A program made the position numbers and the translations under genes. 64,000 nt of DNA, taken from assembly GCF_039522605.1 (NCBI RefSeq), contig NZ_BAAADS010000003.1, forward strand, positions 99,014-163,013, read 5' to 3'. Source of the DNA: Lentibacillus siamensis (GTDB lineage: Bacteria > Bacillota > Bacilli > Bacillales > Amphibacillaceae). The stretch's first letter is position 1. Every line of letters starts with the position of its first letter. The notes beneath the pieces were generated by a model. It made no database searches. It worked only from the letters and a program-made list of their open reading frames with translations, and was not told where the DNA came from. Below, piece by piece: positions 33,518 to 42,774 of this stretch.

Positions 33518-35326
33518 GTGAAAGAAATTAAGTATCGCAAAGTTTGGGACTTAGATACATTATTCCCAGGAGGAAGTAAATCGCATCAATTAAGTAAACA
33601 CATAGAAGAGTTAGTAGTTATGGTTAGTGAATTTAAAGGTAAAGCAGATTGTTTTCATACTCCACAATATGTTGATGATTCCATAAAGATTGCAGAGTTA
33701 ATTGACTATATTAGTATCATTTCAACCCATCTATCAGAAGCTGATTCCTTCATCACATGTTTGTTAGCCCAAAATCCAAAAGATCAGAAAGCTACATCAC
33801 TCCAAGGTCAGGTAGAATCTGTTAGAGCTAGTTTTGAATCCGTTGTACAAAAAACACAAAAGACTCTTGTGAAAACGGAGAAGGAATTGTGGGAGGAATT
33901 GTTAGATACCGATGTATTATGCAACTATGAATTCAAATTAAATGAATGGCGGAAAAAAGGGCAATTGCAATTACCTGATAATGAAGAGAAATTAGTGACT
34001 GATTTAATGGTTGATGGTTACTATGCCTGGCGTTCGTTATACAATGCACTTATGGGTGATATAATAGTGCATGTTCCAATCAACGGTAAAATAAATGAAT
34101 TGTCAATGGGGCAGGCGATGAATTTAAGGTCACACCCTAATGTAGAGGTGCGTAAAGAGTCGCATAAGGCGTTAGAAGATGTTTGGATGCAGAAAGAGGA
34201 ATTGGTTGCAAAAGTTCTTAACCATATAGCCGGCTTCCGTTTGCAGGTACATAAACATAAAGGCATTGAAAATGTTTTAAAAGAGCCGTTATTGAATAAC
34301 CACATGCAAGAAGAAACCCTGAATGCAATGTGGAGAGCAGTTAGCAAATATAAGGAACCTTTTATAGGTTATCTTAATAAGAAGGCTGAAATACTTGGTG
34401 AACCAAAGCTTAACTCCTATAACTTTTGGGCACCCATTACAGAAAGTAAACAACAAATGAACTATAACGATGCCGTAGATTTTGTGACTGAACACTTTGG
34501 TCGATTTGGACCAGAAATGGAAAAGTTCTCTCGACAAGCTTTCGAAAAGGGGTGGGTGGAATCGGAAGACCGCCCAGGTAAATCCGCAATTCCATTTTGT
34601 GCAGGGTTCCCTCTTTCTGGACAATCAAGAGTATTCATGACTTATGGTGGTACGATAAAAGATGTACTAACTCTGGCGCATGAACTGGGACATGCTTTTC
34701 ATAATTATGCCATGAAGTCTGTTGAAGGGATAAACAAACAATATCCATTGAGTATAGCAGAAACAGCTTCGACATTTTCGGAGATGGTAATGCTGGATGC
34801 CGCAATAGACAAGACAAATTCTAATAAAGAGCGACTATTATTGTTAGATGAAAAATTAAAACGAAGTGTGATGAACTTTATGAATATCCATTCCAGGTTT
34901 TTGTTTGAGAAAAACTTTTACGAGGAACGAAAAGAAGGAGTAGTTTCATCATCACGTCTAAATGAACTAATGCATGAAGCAATAAATGAAGGATATAAGG
35001 GTACTATTGGCACCATTCCAATTCGTTCGTGGGTTTGGACACCACATTATTATATTACCAAGTCCCCATTTTACAACTTCCCATATACATTCGGGTACTT
35101 GTTTGCGTTGAGTATATATGAAAAGGCAAAAGAAGAAGGAATAAAGTTCGAAACGAAATACCTTGCTTTACTTCGAGATTCAGGCAGTATGACAGTGGAA
35201 GACTTAGTAATGAAACATGTAGGAGAAGATATTACATCTGAGGCATTTTGGGAAAAAGGCCTTAAAATGTGTATTGGAGATGCAGAAGAATTTATACATT
35301 TATCTGAATATGAAGAATTAAACTAA
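33518..35326 (+). CDS. M3-family oligoendopeptidase (PepF-like)
   Basis: Cytoplasmic zinc metallopeptidase of 602 residues that degrades short peptides. The active site is LAHELGHAFHNYAM (about residue 390) with the downstream glutamate in SIAETASTFSEMVML. The C-terminal TIPIRSWVWTPHYYITKSPF region is typical. The GTG at 33518 is chosen because GGGGGAG lies 6 nt upstream. Not in operon with the MFS gene (188-base gap). AT-rich compared with the core genes, in keeping with the accessory region. Confidence 0.87.
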   Translation: MKEIKYRKVWDLDTLFPGGSKSHQLSKHIEELVVMVSEFKGKADCFHTPQYVDDSIKIAELIDYISIISTHLSEADSFITCLLAQNPKDQKATSLQGQVESVRASFESVVQKTQKTLVKTEKELWEELLDTDVLCNYEFKLNEWRKKGQLQLPDNEEKLVTDLMVDGYYAWRSLYNALMGDIIVHVPINGKINELSMGQAMNLRSHPNVEVRKESHKALEDVWMQKEELVAKVLNHIAGFRLQVHKHKGIENVLKEPLLNNHMQEETLNAMWRAVSKYKEPFIGYLNKKAEILGEPKLNSYNFWAPITESKQQMNYNDAVDFVTEHFGRFGPEMEKFSRQAFEKGWVESEDRPGKSAIPFCAGFPLSGQSRVFMTYGGTIKDVLTLAHELGHAFHNYAMKSVEGINKQYPLSIAETASTFSEMVMLDAAIDKTNSNKERLLLLDEKLKRSVMNFMNIHSRFLFEKNFYEERKEGVVSSSRLNELMHEAINEGYKGTIGTIPIRSWVWTPHYYITKSPFYNFPYTFGYLFALSIYEKAKEEGIKFETKYLALLRDSGSMTVEDLVMKHVGEDITSEAFWEKGLKMCIGDAEEFIHLSEYEELN

Positions 35327-35370
35327 GATAAATGGCTGCTTTTTATTTTTAAAATCATCACAACATTCTT

Positions 35371-35452
35371 CCGTTAACGGACGCACCTGCGGAATAAATG
35401 GCAACGTCCAAGTTGCCAGTGTAGGGCCATATTGTTGAATAAATATCGGAAT
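35371..35452 (+). repeat. Intergenic element copy 3 (complete)
   Basis: Left CCGTTAACGGACGCACC with CGGAATAAA, a central stem-loop TGGCAAC and GTTGCCA, then the right part TAGGGCCATATTGTTGAATA. This is the clearest full copy. Confidence 0.8.
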
Positions 35453-35508
35453 ATTTCATTGGCGAATTGAAAATTTAGAGAGTCGATCACTCTCCATTAA
35501 ATGTACAT

Positions 35509-35536
35509 CTTTATCTTATCTTTACATCAGTATGAT
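35509..35536 (+). promoter_or_regulatory. Direct-repeat operator and promoter of the two-component genes
   Basis: CTTTATCTTATCTTTACAT is a direct repeat of CTTTA with an 11-base pitch, followed by TATGAT (35531-35536). The same motif, CTTTACCTCATCTTTATTT, stands before the deacetylase gene at 38219. Binding by the encoded OmpR-type regulator is the likely explanation. Confidence 0.55.
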
Positions 35537-35575
35537 AGTTTTATGGAGAACCTTTTAAATTTGTGAGGGAAAACA

Positions 35576-36262
35576 ATGCAAAAACGAATTTTAATCGTGG
35601 AAGATGAAGACATTTTACGTGAAGTCGTTAAAGATTATTTATTAGATGCAGGATATGAAGTATTAGAAGCAGCAGATGGAAATGAAGCTTTAGCTATTTT
35701 TGAAGAACATGACATACATTTAATTATTCTGGATATTATGTTGCCGGAGCTAGATGGATGGTCCATTTGCAGAAAAATACGCAAAACTTCTAATGTGGCG
35801 ATTATTATGTTGACAGCACGTGCGGATGAAGATGATACACTGCTAGGTTTTGAATTAGGTGCTGATGATTACGTTACAAAGCCATACAGCCCGCCAATAT
35901 TATTGGCAAGAGTAAAACGGTTAATTGATAGCCGCTATGCCCGGGCAGGTAAGTTACCTGATGAAGATACTTTAATCAGTAATGGTATCCGGGTCCACTT
36001 CCCTACACGGACAGTGACGGTAGATAGAGAAAGTATCAGTTTGACATACACGGAGTTTGAAATATTAACCTATTTAATGCAAAATCAAGGGATTATTATT
36101 ACAAGGGAACAACTTATCACTAAAGTCTGGGGCTATGAATTTGCCGGTGATGATCGCACAATCAATAGTCACATCCGTAATTTGCGGCATAAGTTAGGCA
36201 CTAAAGCAAATTGTATTGTCACGGTTATTCGGGCTGGCTATAAATTTGAGGGAAAAACATGA
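35576..36262 (+). CDS. OmpR/PhoB-family response regulator
   Basis: Product of 228 residues. Receiver domain with acidic pocket VEDED, phospho-acceptor Asp in ILDIMLPELDG (about residue 53), Thr in MLTARAD and Lys in VTKPYSPP; the C-terminal winged helix (about 130-225) includes NSHIRNLRHKLG. It overlaps the kinase gene by 4 bases (ATGA). It probably controls itself and the deacetylase/amidase genes downstream. Confidence 0.93.
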   Translation: MQKRILIVEDEDILREVVKDYLLDAGYEVLEAADGNEALAIFEEHDIHLIILDIMLPELDGWSICRKIRKTSNVAIIMLTARADEDDTLLGFELGADDYVTKPYSPPILLARVKRLIDSRYARAGKLPDEDTLISNGIRVHFPTRTVTVDRESISLTYTEFEILTYLMQNQGIIITREQLITKVWGYEFAGDDRTINSHIRNLRHKLGTKANCIVTVIRAGYKFEGKT

Positions 36263-38058
36263 AAAAAGGCATTGTATTAAAATTATTTTTGCTGACAACA
36301 TTATTGTGTATGCTCATTATAGCAACTATTTATATTGGACAAACTGTATTTTTTAAGCAATATTATGCAACCCAAAAGGTAAATGACATTAAAACGAGTA
36401 TTCAATCGTTTAAGAAGGAATATTTGAAGGCCGGGAAAAATTCACAGGCAATTAAAAGGCTGGAGCAGGATTTCTACCAGGAACATTCGACGTGGATTAC
36501 AACGTTGGATAGTGTAGGAAATATTAAATACACGAATGATTTTTCTGTGAAAATTCATTCAGATGCTTCTCCGACTAAGGACCTCACTAATCGTGATATT
36601 ACCATCCCTTTGTACAGTTTTATCGGTTTAGAAGATATAGAAAGGGTAAAGTTTAATTTAGAACAGGGCAAGCGTATTATGGTTAATGGGGTAATAAAAG
36701 ATGATACAGTAATTCCTGCCATTTTAACCAGACGGAAAAGGAATTTTGTATTAGAGAATACGCTGCTGTCGGAAGAGTTATATGGAAACAGAACTGAAAC
36801 AGAATCCGCTGAAATAGAACCTTCACCAGCAGGAGGCTCGCGGATATATTTAACGGGAAAAATTAAGAAATTACAATTACCTGTAGGAGCTGTACGTTCA
36901 ACTATTTACACAAATCGTGTGTTTATCGAACAAATCAAACAATTTCAAGTGAATCTGCTATTTAATGATAATTATAATGGCCATGCGAAAACAATGGACT
37001 ATGAGCAAAATGATATTAACTACAAAATATTAATCAGACCGATTAAAGATGCGAATGGTGAAACCACTTATATTTTTGCTATGACGTCATTACAGCCAAT
37101 TGATGAAGCTGTGCAAATGTTAGAAGATTATTATGTATACTTAATTATATTTGTACTGCTCCTTATTGTTCTGGCATCCTTTTATTATTCGAAAAAAATC
37201 GCCAAACCATTGCTGCAAATAAACGATACGACAAGCAAGATTGCCAACTTGGATTTTTCCGAGTCAATACCTGTTAGGTCAAAAGATGAAATTGGTGCGT
37301 TATCACACAATATTAATAGCCTCTCTACCACGCTGCATTCGCATATTAATCAATTGCAGGAGGATATCGAGAAGGAAAAACAACTGGAAAATACACGCAA
37401 GGAATTTATTTCCGGTGTATCACATGAATTAAAGACACCTCTAAGTATTATGAAGAGCTGTATCTCCATTTTAGAAGATGGCGTCGCCAAGGATAAAAAA
37501 GATTATTATTTTAACGCAATGGCAAAAGAAGTTGATAAAATGGATATGCTCATTGTTGATATGCTCGAATTGGCAAAATTTGAATCCGGCACGTACAAAA
37601 TGAAAATGGACGTTTTTTATATTGATCAATCCATTGAGAATGTATGTGAACAACTATTTTTAAATATATCGAAAAAGCAGGTCAATGTGCACACGAATCT
37701 TGACCGGGTAAAAGTTATTGCCAATCAACATCGTATTGAACAAGTCTTGACAAATTTTATTACAAACGCAGTCCTTTATACACCGGAAAAACAGGACATT
37801 ATCATTTCAGCCTTGGAAGAAAATAAACAAGTAAAAGTAGGTGTGGAAAACAAAGGTACACACATTGAAACAGAACGGCTGGATAAAATATGGGATCGTT
37901 TTTACCGTACTGACTCATCAAGGAAACGATCCAAGGGAGGAACCGGACTCGGACTTGCAATTTCTAAAAACATCTTGGAGCTTCACGGTGTTACGTACGG
38001 GGTGACCAATACGGAAGACGGAGTACTGTTTTTCTTCAATTTAAATAAAAAAGGGTAG
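36259..38058 (+). CDS. Sensor histidine kinase
   Basis: Membrane kinase of 599 residues. Membrane segment 1 spans about 7-28; a long extracytoplasmic sensor domain runs to about 290; segment 2 (YLIIFVLLLIVLASFYY) leads to a HAMP domain. HisKA carries the phospho-His in GVSHELKTPLSIMKS (about residue 390). HATPase shows FITNAVLYTP and GGTGLGLAISKN. The large outer domain suggests sensing of an envelope or antibiotic signal. Partner of the regulator upstream. Confidence 0.92.
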   Translation: MKKGIVLKLFLLTTLLCMLIIATIYIGQTVFFKQYYATQKVNDIKTSIQSFKKEYLKAGKNSQAIKRLEQDFYQEHSTWITTLDSVGNIKYTNDFSVKIHSDASPTKDLTNRDITIPLYSFIGLEDIERVKFNLEQGKRIMVNGVIKDDTVIPAILTRRKRNFVLENTLLSEELYGNRTETESAEIEPSPAGGSRIYLTGKIKKLQLPVGAVRSTIYTNRVFIEQIKQFQVNLLFNDNYNGHAKTMDYEQNDINYKILIRPIKDANGETTYIFAMTSLQPIDEAVQMLEDYYVYLIIFVLLLIVLASFYYSKKIAKPLLQINDTTSKIANLDFSESIPVRSKDEIGALSHNINSLSTTLHSHINQLQEDIEKEKQLENTRKEFISGVSHELKTPLSIMKSCISILEDGVAKDKKDYYFNAMAKEVDKMDMLIVDMLELAKFESGTYKMKMDVFYIDQSIENVCEQLFLNISKKQVNVHTNLDRVKVIANQHRIEQVLTNFITNAVLYTPEKQDIIISALEENKQVKVGVENKGTHIETERLDKIWDRFYRTDSSRKRSKGGTGLGLAISKNILELHGVTYGVTNTEDGVLFFFNLNKKG

Positions 38059-38095
38059 ACTCTAAAAAACGTTATAAAAATTGAATTTATGATTT

Positions 38096-38137
38096 AAAAG
38101 CCATCTGTTCATGGGGATATTGAACGGATGGCTTTTT
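38096..38137 (+). terminator. Terminator of the two-component operon
   Basis: AAAAGCCATCTGTTCA pairs with TGAACGGATGGCTTTT around a 9-base loop and runs into T residues. Confidence 0.85.
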
Positions 38138-38218
38138 ATACGTATTACAGAATTTAGATCACATGAATTCTTCAATTCGTAACACATTTTGTGATTCTTT
38201 AATTGATCTTCATATCAA

Positions 38219-38260
38219 CTTTACCTCATCTTTATTTTTGCCGATTAATCTATGCATAGT
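38219..38260 (+). promoter_or_regulatory. Direct-repeat operator before the deacetylase gene
   Basis: CTTTACCTCATCTTTATTT (38219-38237) repeats the motif of 35509-35527, again with 11-base pitch. A -10-like TATGCATAGT follows at 38251. Confidence 0.5.
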
Positions 38261-38296
38261 GAAATAAATCATAGATGAGAAAGGATGGTTAACACA

Positions 38297-39145
38297 ATGA
38301 CATCGAGGCGGGTTGGTGGGAGAAGCCATACGAAAAGGAACGCCGTTATTAGTTTGGCTGCCCTATTGGCTATTGTCTTCCTACTATATTATTTCGTTGG
38401 AAATTCTGCTTCTTCATCCAAAGAAGGTATACACGAAACAACAGTTGTGAAAAAAGAGATTCAAAATAATCCCGAAAACGAAACAAATAAATCATCAACT
38501 GACTCAAAAACATCTAAAGAAAAAATCGTTTATTTAACCTTCGATGATGGTCCTTCTACTGATACTAATGAGATTCTTGCTGCCTTACGAAACCATCATT
38601 CTAAAGCGACGTTTTTTATGCTGGAACCTCACATGAAAGAGCGCTCTGAGGCAGTGAAACGGATAGTCAGGAAAGGTCACGGAATAGGTTTACACGGTGT
38701 AACACATGACCTGGGACAGTTTTACCGTTCAAAACAAACGGTTCTTCAGGAAATGAATAAGGCTCAAAAAACACTGGAAAACATCACAGGTTCCCATTCT
38801 AATCTTGTCCGTGTTCCATATGGCAGCGTGCCCTATTTAATTCAGCCATTTAGAAAGGCCTTAAAATCCCATGGCTACAAAATATGGGATTGGAATATTG
38901 ACAGCGGTGATTGGGATTTGTCAGGCGATGAATTTGTCGCTAACACAATTAAACAAATTCAAAAAAAAGAAAAGGAAGGGGTCCGATCGATTGTGTTGCT
39001 TCATGACAGCCCATATACAGCGAAATATTTACCGGAATTACTGGATTGGCTGACAAATCATGGATTTCAAATGAAAAAAATCGATACGTCCGTTCCGGTT
39101 ATGCATTTCAAATGTTATGACCGTTGCCACCGAATAAAAACGTAA
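38297..39145 (+). CDS. Polysaccharide (peptidoglycan) deacetylase
   Basis: Membrane-anchored enzyme of 282 residues that probably removes acetyl groups from cell-wall amino sugars. N-terminal membrane segment (about 20-37), Ser/Lys-rich linker, then a NodB domain: VYLTFDDGPSTDTNEI (catalytic Asp pair), GLHGVTHD (metal His pair), RVPYGSV, and the C-terminal VLLHDSP with its His. The start at 38297 follows AGAAAGGATGGTTAACACA. It is placed after the two-component genes and shares their operator, so it is a probable target. Confidence 0.87.
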   Translation: MTSRRVGGRSHTKRNAVISLAALLAIVFLLYYFVGNSASSSKEGIHETTVVKKEIQNNPENETNKSSTDSKTSKEKIVYLTFDDGPSTDTNEILAALRNHHSKATFFMLEPHMKERSEAVKRIVRKGHGIGLHGVTHDLGQFYRSKQTVLQEMNKAQKTLENITGSHSNLVRVPYGSVPYLIQPFRKALKSHGYKIWDWNIDSGDWDLSGDEFVANTIKQIQKKEKEGVRSIVLLHDSPYTAKYLPELLDWLTNHGFQMKKIDTSVPVMHFKCYDRCHRIKT

Positions 39146-39193
39146 TTAACCAAAGTCAATCAAGATCGATAAAATAAAGAAAGAAGGTTAACG

Positions 39194-39898
39194 ATGAAAA
39201 AAAATATGATAATGATAATATTAGTCTTATTTTTGGTAATGCTGCTTACTGCTTGTGGCAGCAATGATCTCAATACTAGCAGCAATAATGATGAAAATAC
39301 TGCCCAAAACAATAAAGGGGATGGCGTTTATAAGGTAGTCATTGACCCGGGACATGGTGGAAAAGATAAGGGTGCTACAAGTGCTAGTGGCCGGTATGAA
39401 AAAGAATTTACCTTAAGCCTCAGTAAAAAGGTAGAAAAGATGTTAAAACAAGCCCCTAACATGAAGGTTTATATGACAAGGAATGATGATAGTTTTCTTT
39501 CCCAGACAAGCCGATATAGACCCAAATACGCCAATAGGCTAAATGCGGACATATTTATATCCCTTCACGGAAATACTTTCTCCAACCCAGATGTATCAGG
39601 AACGGAAACATTTTATTATCATGATGACTCCCGTCTCTTGGCCGAAACAATGCAAAAACATGTGATCGATGCAACTGGATTTTCAGATCGTGGGATAAAC
39701 AAGAAAGATTTATTTGTTGTAAGGGATACGAACATGCCAGCCGTGTTGATTGAAGTGGGTTTTTTAACGAACCCCCAGGCTGAATCTAAAATGTATACAG
39801 ACAAATTTCAAAAAAGCGTAGCCGCATCTATTGTGGATGGGATTAAAGAATACCGATCAGAGTCAAAAGAACAGGGTATTGGAGATTGGCTCTTTTAG
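39194..39898 (+). CDS. N-acetylmuramoyl-L-alanine amidase, lipoprotein (Amidase_3)
   Basis: Peptidoglycan amidase of 234 residues. Lipobox LLTAC at about residue 19. The Amidase_3 zinc ligands are visible in IDPGHGGKDKG, the Glu of SGRYEKEF and the His of ISLHGN, with the catalytic Glu in LIEVGFLTNP. It follows the deacetylase by 48 bases behind AAAGAAGGTTAACG and is probably cotranscribed. Together they form a cell-wall modification output for the two-component system. Confidence 0.9.
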   Translation: MKKNMIMIILVLFLVMLLTACGSNDLNTSSNNDENTAQNNKGDGVYKVVIDPGHGGKDKGATSASGRYEKEFTLSLSKKVEKMLKQAPNMKVYMTRNDDSFLSQTSRYRPKYANRLNADIFISLHGNTFSNPDVSGTETFYYHDDSRLLAETMQKHVIDATGFSDRGINKKDLFVVRDTNMPAVLIEVGFLTNPQAESKMYTDKFQKSVAASIVDGIKEYRSESKEQGIGDWLF

Positions 39899-39977
39899 GA
39901 TCAGTGATCTGAATAAAACTACTTATAAATATGAAAATGGAATAATAGCTTTATCCAGTGTATATAAGTGTATATAA

Positions 39978-40015
39978 TTGTTTTTGTTTCTTTTTATAAA
40001 AGGAAACGAAAACAA
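39978..40015 (+). terminator. AT-rich hairpin after the amidase
   Basis: TTGTTTTTGTTTC and GAAACGAAAACAA pair across a 12-base loop, 79 bases after the amidase stop. It is a possible terminator. Confidence 0.4.
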
Positions 40016-40103
40016 ATCAATTGGTCTCATGATATTATACATATATGGAAAACAAAAAAAAGCAAACTTCTATTGCTGTAACTAAAATTACTGAAGTTGA
40101 TTT

Positions 40104-40168
40104 TCATTAAACGGGCGCAGTTGCGTAATAAATTCTTTCATCAGTTGGGCCATTTAACAGAATAAAAC
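40104..40168 (+). repeat. Intergenic element copy 4
   Basis: CATTAAACGGGCGCAGTTGC with GTAATAAA, then GTTGGGCCATTTAACAGAAT. Its last 18 bases (40150-40167) recur exactly at 46671-46688. The downstream SDR gene starts 33 bases later. Confidence 0.75.
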
Positions 40169-40200
40169 TCTATTACCCAAAAAATGTGGGGGATTCAATC

Positions 40201-40986
40201 ATGAAAACATTGTTAATTACAGGAGGCACTAGTGGCATTGGTGAAGGACTAGCGAAATATTATTTAGCTGCTGGGAATAGGGTCATTATCGTAAGTAGAA
40301 ATAAAGGTGATCTACATAATGCTATTTATCTTCAAGCAGATCTAAGCCTTGCTTCGGAAAACTACCGTATAATCGAGAACATCCAAAGAACCTATGGTGC
40401 AATCGATGGATTGATTCTTTGCGCTGTCCTACAAACAGCTCGTAAAGACGCTTTAATCACACAAGAAGGTTTAGAATTCACCTTTGCATTACAGTATTTA
40501 AGTCGGTATATCCTGTCAAATCAGTTAGCATTTAATGATGACTCTTTTATTTTAAATGTTGCTACCCCCGGCATTAACAGCCCCATCAACTTTGACGATT
40601 TAGAATATCGGCGCAAGTTTAACAGCGTGAAAGCTAACGCCAATGCCAACCGGCTCAATGACTTACTGGGTGCAGGATTCAAACGCAAGGGCGTTCGTTA
40701 TATTCTATATAATCCAATGGCTGTAAGAACTACTGGGGCTAGATCAGTCTTTGCGAATCCATTAATGAGAATATTCCTAAGGGTAGTTCACCGTTTAGTA
40801 GGACATGAAGTTGATGAAATCGTGAACAGGATTGTTAAAGTTTTACAGGAATCAAGCTCGCAAAGTTTCTCAGCTTACAGACTTTCAAAACCTGTTGATT
40901 TATCCATGAAAACATTTGATCCACAAAGGGGTAAACATTTAGAAAAGATTACTAAAAAGGTACTTTCAAATGTACGGGAATTATGA
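40201..40986 (+). CDS. SDR-family NAD(P)-binding protein with altered active site
   Basis: Short-chain dehydrogenase fold of 261 residues. The nucleotide-binding motif TGGTSGIGEGLAKYY is intact at the N-terminus. The catalytic YxxxK appears as FNSVK (about residue 140), so the tyrosine is replaced by phenylalanine, and the SDR serine region reads NVATPGINSP. The relatives are WW-domain oxidoreductase-like SDRs. Activity may be lost or changed. The ATG at 40201 follows TGGGGGATTCAATC. Flanked by element copies on both sides. Confidence 0.75.
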   Translation: MKTLLITGGTSGIGEGLAKYYLAAGNRVIIVSRNKGDLHNAIYLQADLSLASENYRIIENIQRTYGAIDGLILCAVLQTARKDALITQEGLEFTFALQYLSRYILSNQLAFNDDSFILNVATPGINSPINFDDLEYRRKFNSVKANANANRLNDLLGAGFKRKGVRYILYNPMAVRTTGARSVFANPLMRIFLRVVHRLVGHEVDEIVNRIVKVLQESSSQSFSAYRLSKPVDLSMKTFDPQRGKHLEKITKKVLSNVREL

Positions 40987-41137
40987 ATGATCTAATCAAA
41001 AAATGAGAAAAAATTAGATTTAAAACGTGTCAAAAATACGATTTTTATCTTGCGTCAATTGTGGAATCTGAGAAATTGGAGATTTTGAATAAACTTGTTT
41101 AGGAAAACCAGCCACATGAATCATGTTTTGCCTTTCT

Positions 41138-41222
41138 GCTATCTTAAGCAATCGGGCAGGTTGCCCTAATAATGAACCGCGCCAACATGCATATAAGGGC
41201 CATTATATTACAAGGAATAAGC
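41138..41222 (+). repeat. Intergenic element copy 5
   Basis: CTTAAGCAATCGGGCAGGTT and GCCCTAATAATG (GGGC/GCCC stem), then AAGGGCCATTATATT and GGAATAAG. The 314-base gap 40987-41300 holds no other feature. Confidence 0.65.
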
Positions 41223-41300
41223 ACTTGCGAAAGTTTCAGATATTTGAAACAATTGTTATTGAATAAAGATAAGGTATTTTTAAAAGGGGGGGGGAGAGGT

Positions 41301-41663
41301 ATGAAAAAATTCATCTTTTTTAGTTTGTTGATATTATTACTAATGGCTATGGTCTCATGTAGTGAATCCGAGAAAGATCAATACGCAAAAAATTATCCTG
41401 AATTATTGCCGGATCAGGAAAAGGAATATCAATTACTTTCTATTAGTGATGAAATTACTCTTAAAGAACTTGAAAAAAAAGATATTTATATTGGAGTTCG
41501 TAATATACCATCGCTTGAAACTGTGAATGAGGAATATCCTCAATTAAAATTGGAAAAAGCCCCAGCTTATGTATTGTTTGACATAAATGGACTTGTCTAT
41601 AAAACGTACGATTACGATAAATTAATTAAATTTCTAAAAGAAAATCCTGAACATCAGCTTTAA
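41301..41663 (+). CDS. Unknown small lipoprotein
   Basis: Product of 120 residues with a lipoprotein signal (MKKFIFFSLLILLLMAMVSC). The mature domain carries VRNIPSLETVNEEYPQLKLE and AYVLFDINGLVYKTYDYDKL, a possible thioredoxin-like or small alpha/beta fold. No family recognised. The ATG at 41301 follows a long G-run and GAGAGGT; the frame open from 41172 crosses the element and is not coding. Flanked by elements 5 and 6. Confidence 0.65.
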   Translation: MKKFIFFSLLILLLMAMVSCSESEKDQYAKNYPELLPDQEKEYQLLSISDEITLKELEKKDIYIGVRNIPSLETVNEEYPQLKLEKAPAYVLFDINGLVYKTYDYDKLIKFLKENPEHQL

Positions 41664-41684
41664 AAGATTACAGATAAGCCATTC

Positions 41685-41777
41685 CTTAATTAATGGGTGC
41701 ATCTTAAGCAAAAGGGCGCTTATCTCTAATAAGCATTATACCAGTGTTTCATCATAGGGCCATATTTTCGAATAAAT
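41685..41777 (+). repeat. Intergenic element copy 6
   Basis: TTAATGGGTGCATCTTAAGC, a second GGGCGCTTAT...ATAAGC stem-loop, then ATAGGGCCATATTTTCGAAT. The nucleotidyltransferase ATG lies 32 bases beyond. Confidence 0.75.
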
Positions 41778-41809
41778 ACAATCAAAAAGTAATTGGGGGA
41801 TTTTAGATA

Positions 41810-42652
41810 ATGACCGAGATTAAAGAAATAGGATCCTTATGTTCTTTGGATGACAAAGGCTACATAATAAACGAGTCTGATTCTGAAAAAATTAATCATA
41901 AATTTCAACAAGCAATCCAGCGAATAAAAGAGAGCTGCCTTTATGTTTTACCAAGGGAAATTCATAGTATTTATATAAGGGGATCTTTGCCAAGAGGAAC
42001 GGAGATTGAAGGTGTATCTGATGTTGATGTAATTATAGTTACCTATTCGGATCCTGAAAATATTGACCTTGATTGGGTGGAAGAGACTGAGCAACTCATT
42101 GATCAAGAGTTCCCTTTTATAAATGGAGTAGAATTAGGATTCTGCCCTTTAAGTGAGGTAAAGGAAACTAAATATTGTTCCATGATTCCTTTTATTTTAA
42201 AGACCTATGGTATTTGCATTTATGGTGATAATCTAATAAGCAAACTTCCTGATTATAAACCCGACAGCTCCCTGGCAAATGAACACCTCATTCATTTATC
42301 ATCTTTGATTGATAAAGCCAGGAATGATTTAACGGGAAATGATGATATTGAAGACATTAAGGATTGTTGTTCATGGATCATGAGAATTATTGTGAGGGCT
42401 GGTCTCGCGCTAGTCATTGTTCAAGAGCATTCGTACTCAAGAGATTTATTTCCAGCATTTAAACTATTTTCAAGACATTATCCTGAAAAAGAGCAAGAGA
42501 TGGGAACAGCTCTTTGGTATGCAATCAATCCCTTATCAAATTCGGAAGAAATATTGAAATACCTAGATAGTTTTGGAAATTGGATGGAGTCAGAAACGGA
42601 GAACTGGCTCAAGGTTTATAATCCAACAAAAGAAATACATCTTCCACTTTGA
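41810..42652 (+). CDS. Nucleotidyltransferase-domain protein
   Basis: Product of 280 residues. The N-terminal polymerase-beta fold has IYIRGSLPRGTEIEG and SDVDVIIV, the GS(x)R plus D-x-D metal site of aminoglycoside adenylyltransferase-type proteins. The C-terminal helical half (RNDLTGNDDIEDIKDCCSWI) resembles the helper domain of those enzymes. It could modify an antibiotic or be a stand-alone NTase of unknown target. Start behind TTGGGGGATTTTAGATA. Flanked by elements 6 and 7. Confidence 0.75.
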   Translation: MTEIKEIGSLCSLDDKGYIINESDSEKINHKFQQAIQRIKESCLYVLPREIHSIYIRGSLPRGTEIEGVSDVDVIIVTYSDPENIDLDWVEETEQLIDQEFPFINGVELGFCPLSEVKETKYCSMIPFILKTYGICIYGDNLISKLPDYKPDSSLANEHLIHLSSLIDKARNDLTGNDDIEDIKDCCSWIMRIIVRAGLALVIVQEHSYSRDLFPAFKLFSRHYPEKEQEMGTALWYAINPLSNSEEILKYLDSFGNWMESETENWLKVYNPTKEIHLPL

Positions 42653-42667
42653 TAGGGTGGCCACTAT

Positions 42668-42732
42668 TCATTAAACGGGCGCAAATCCGGAAATAAAGGG
42701 GATACCCTTTTCTTCCGGATGTAGGCGCTTAT
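42668..42732 (+). repeat. Intergenic element copy 7
   Basis: CATTAAACGGGCGCAAATCC, a stem ATCCGGAA with TTCCGGAT, then TAGGCGCTTATTG. The canonical GGGCCATATT part is missing. Confidence 0.65.
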
Positions 42733-42774
42733 TGAGAAGAAGAATTTAATCAATACCGTCTTTTGCTGAACAAT

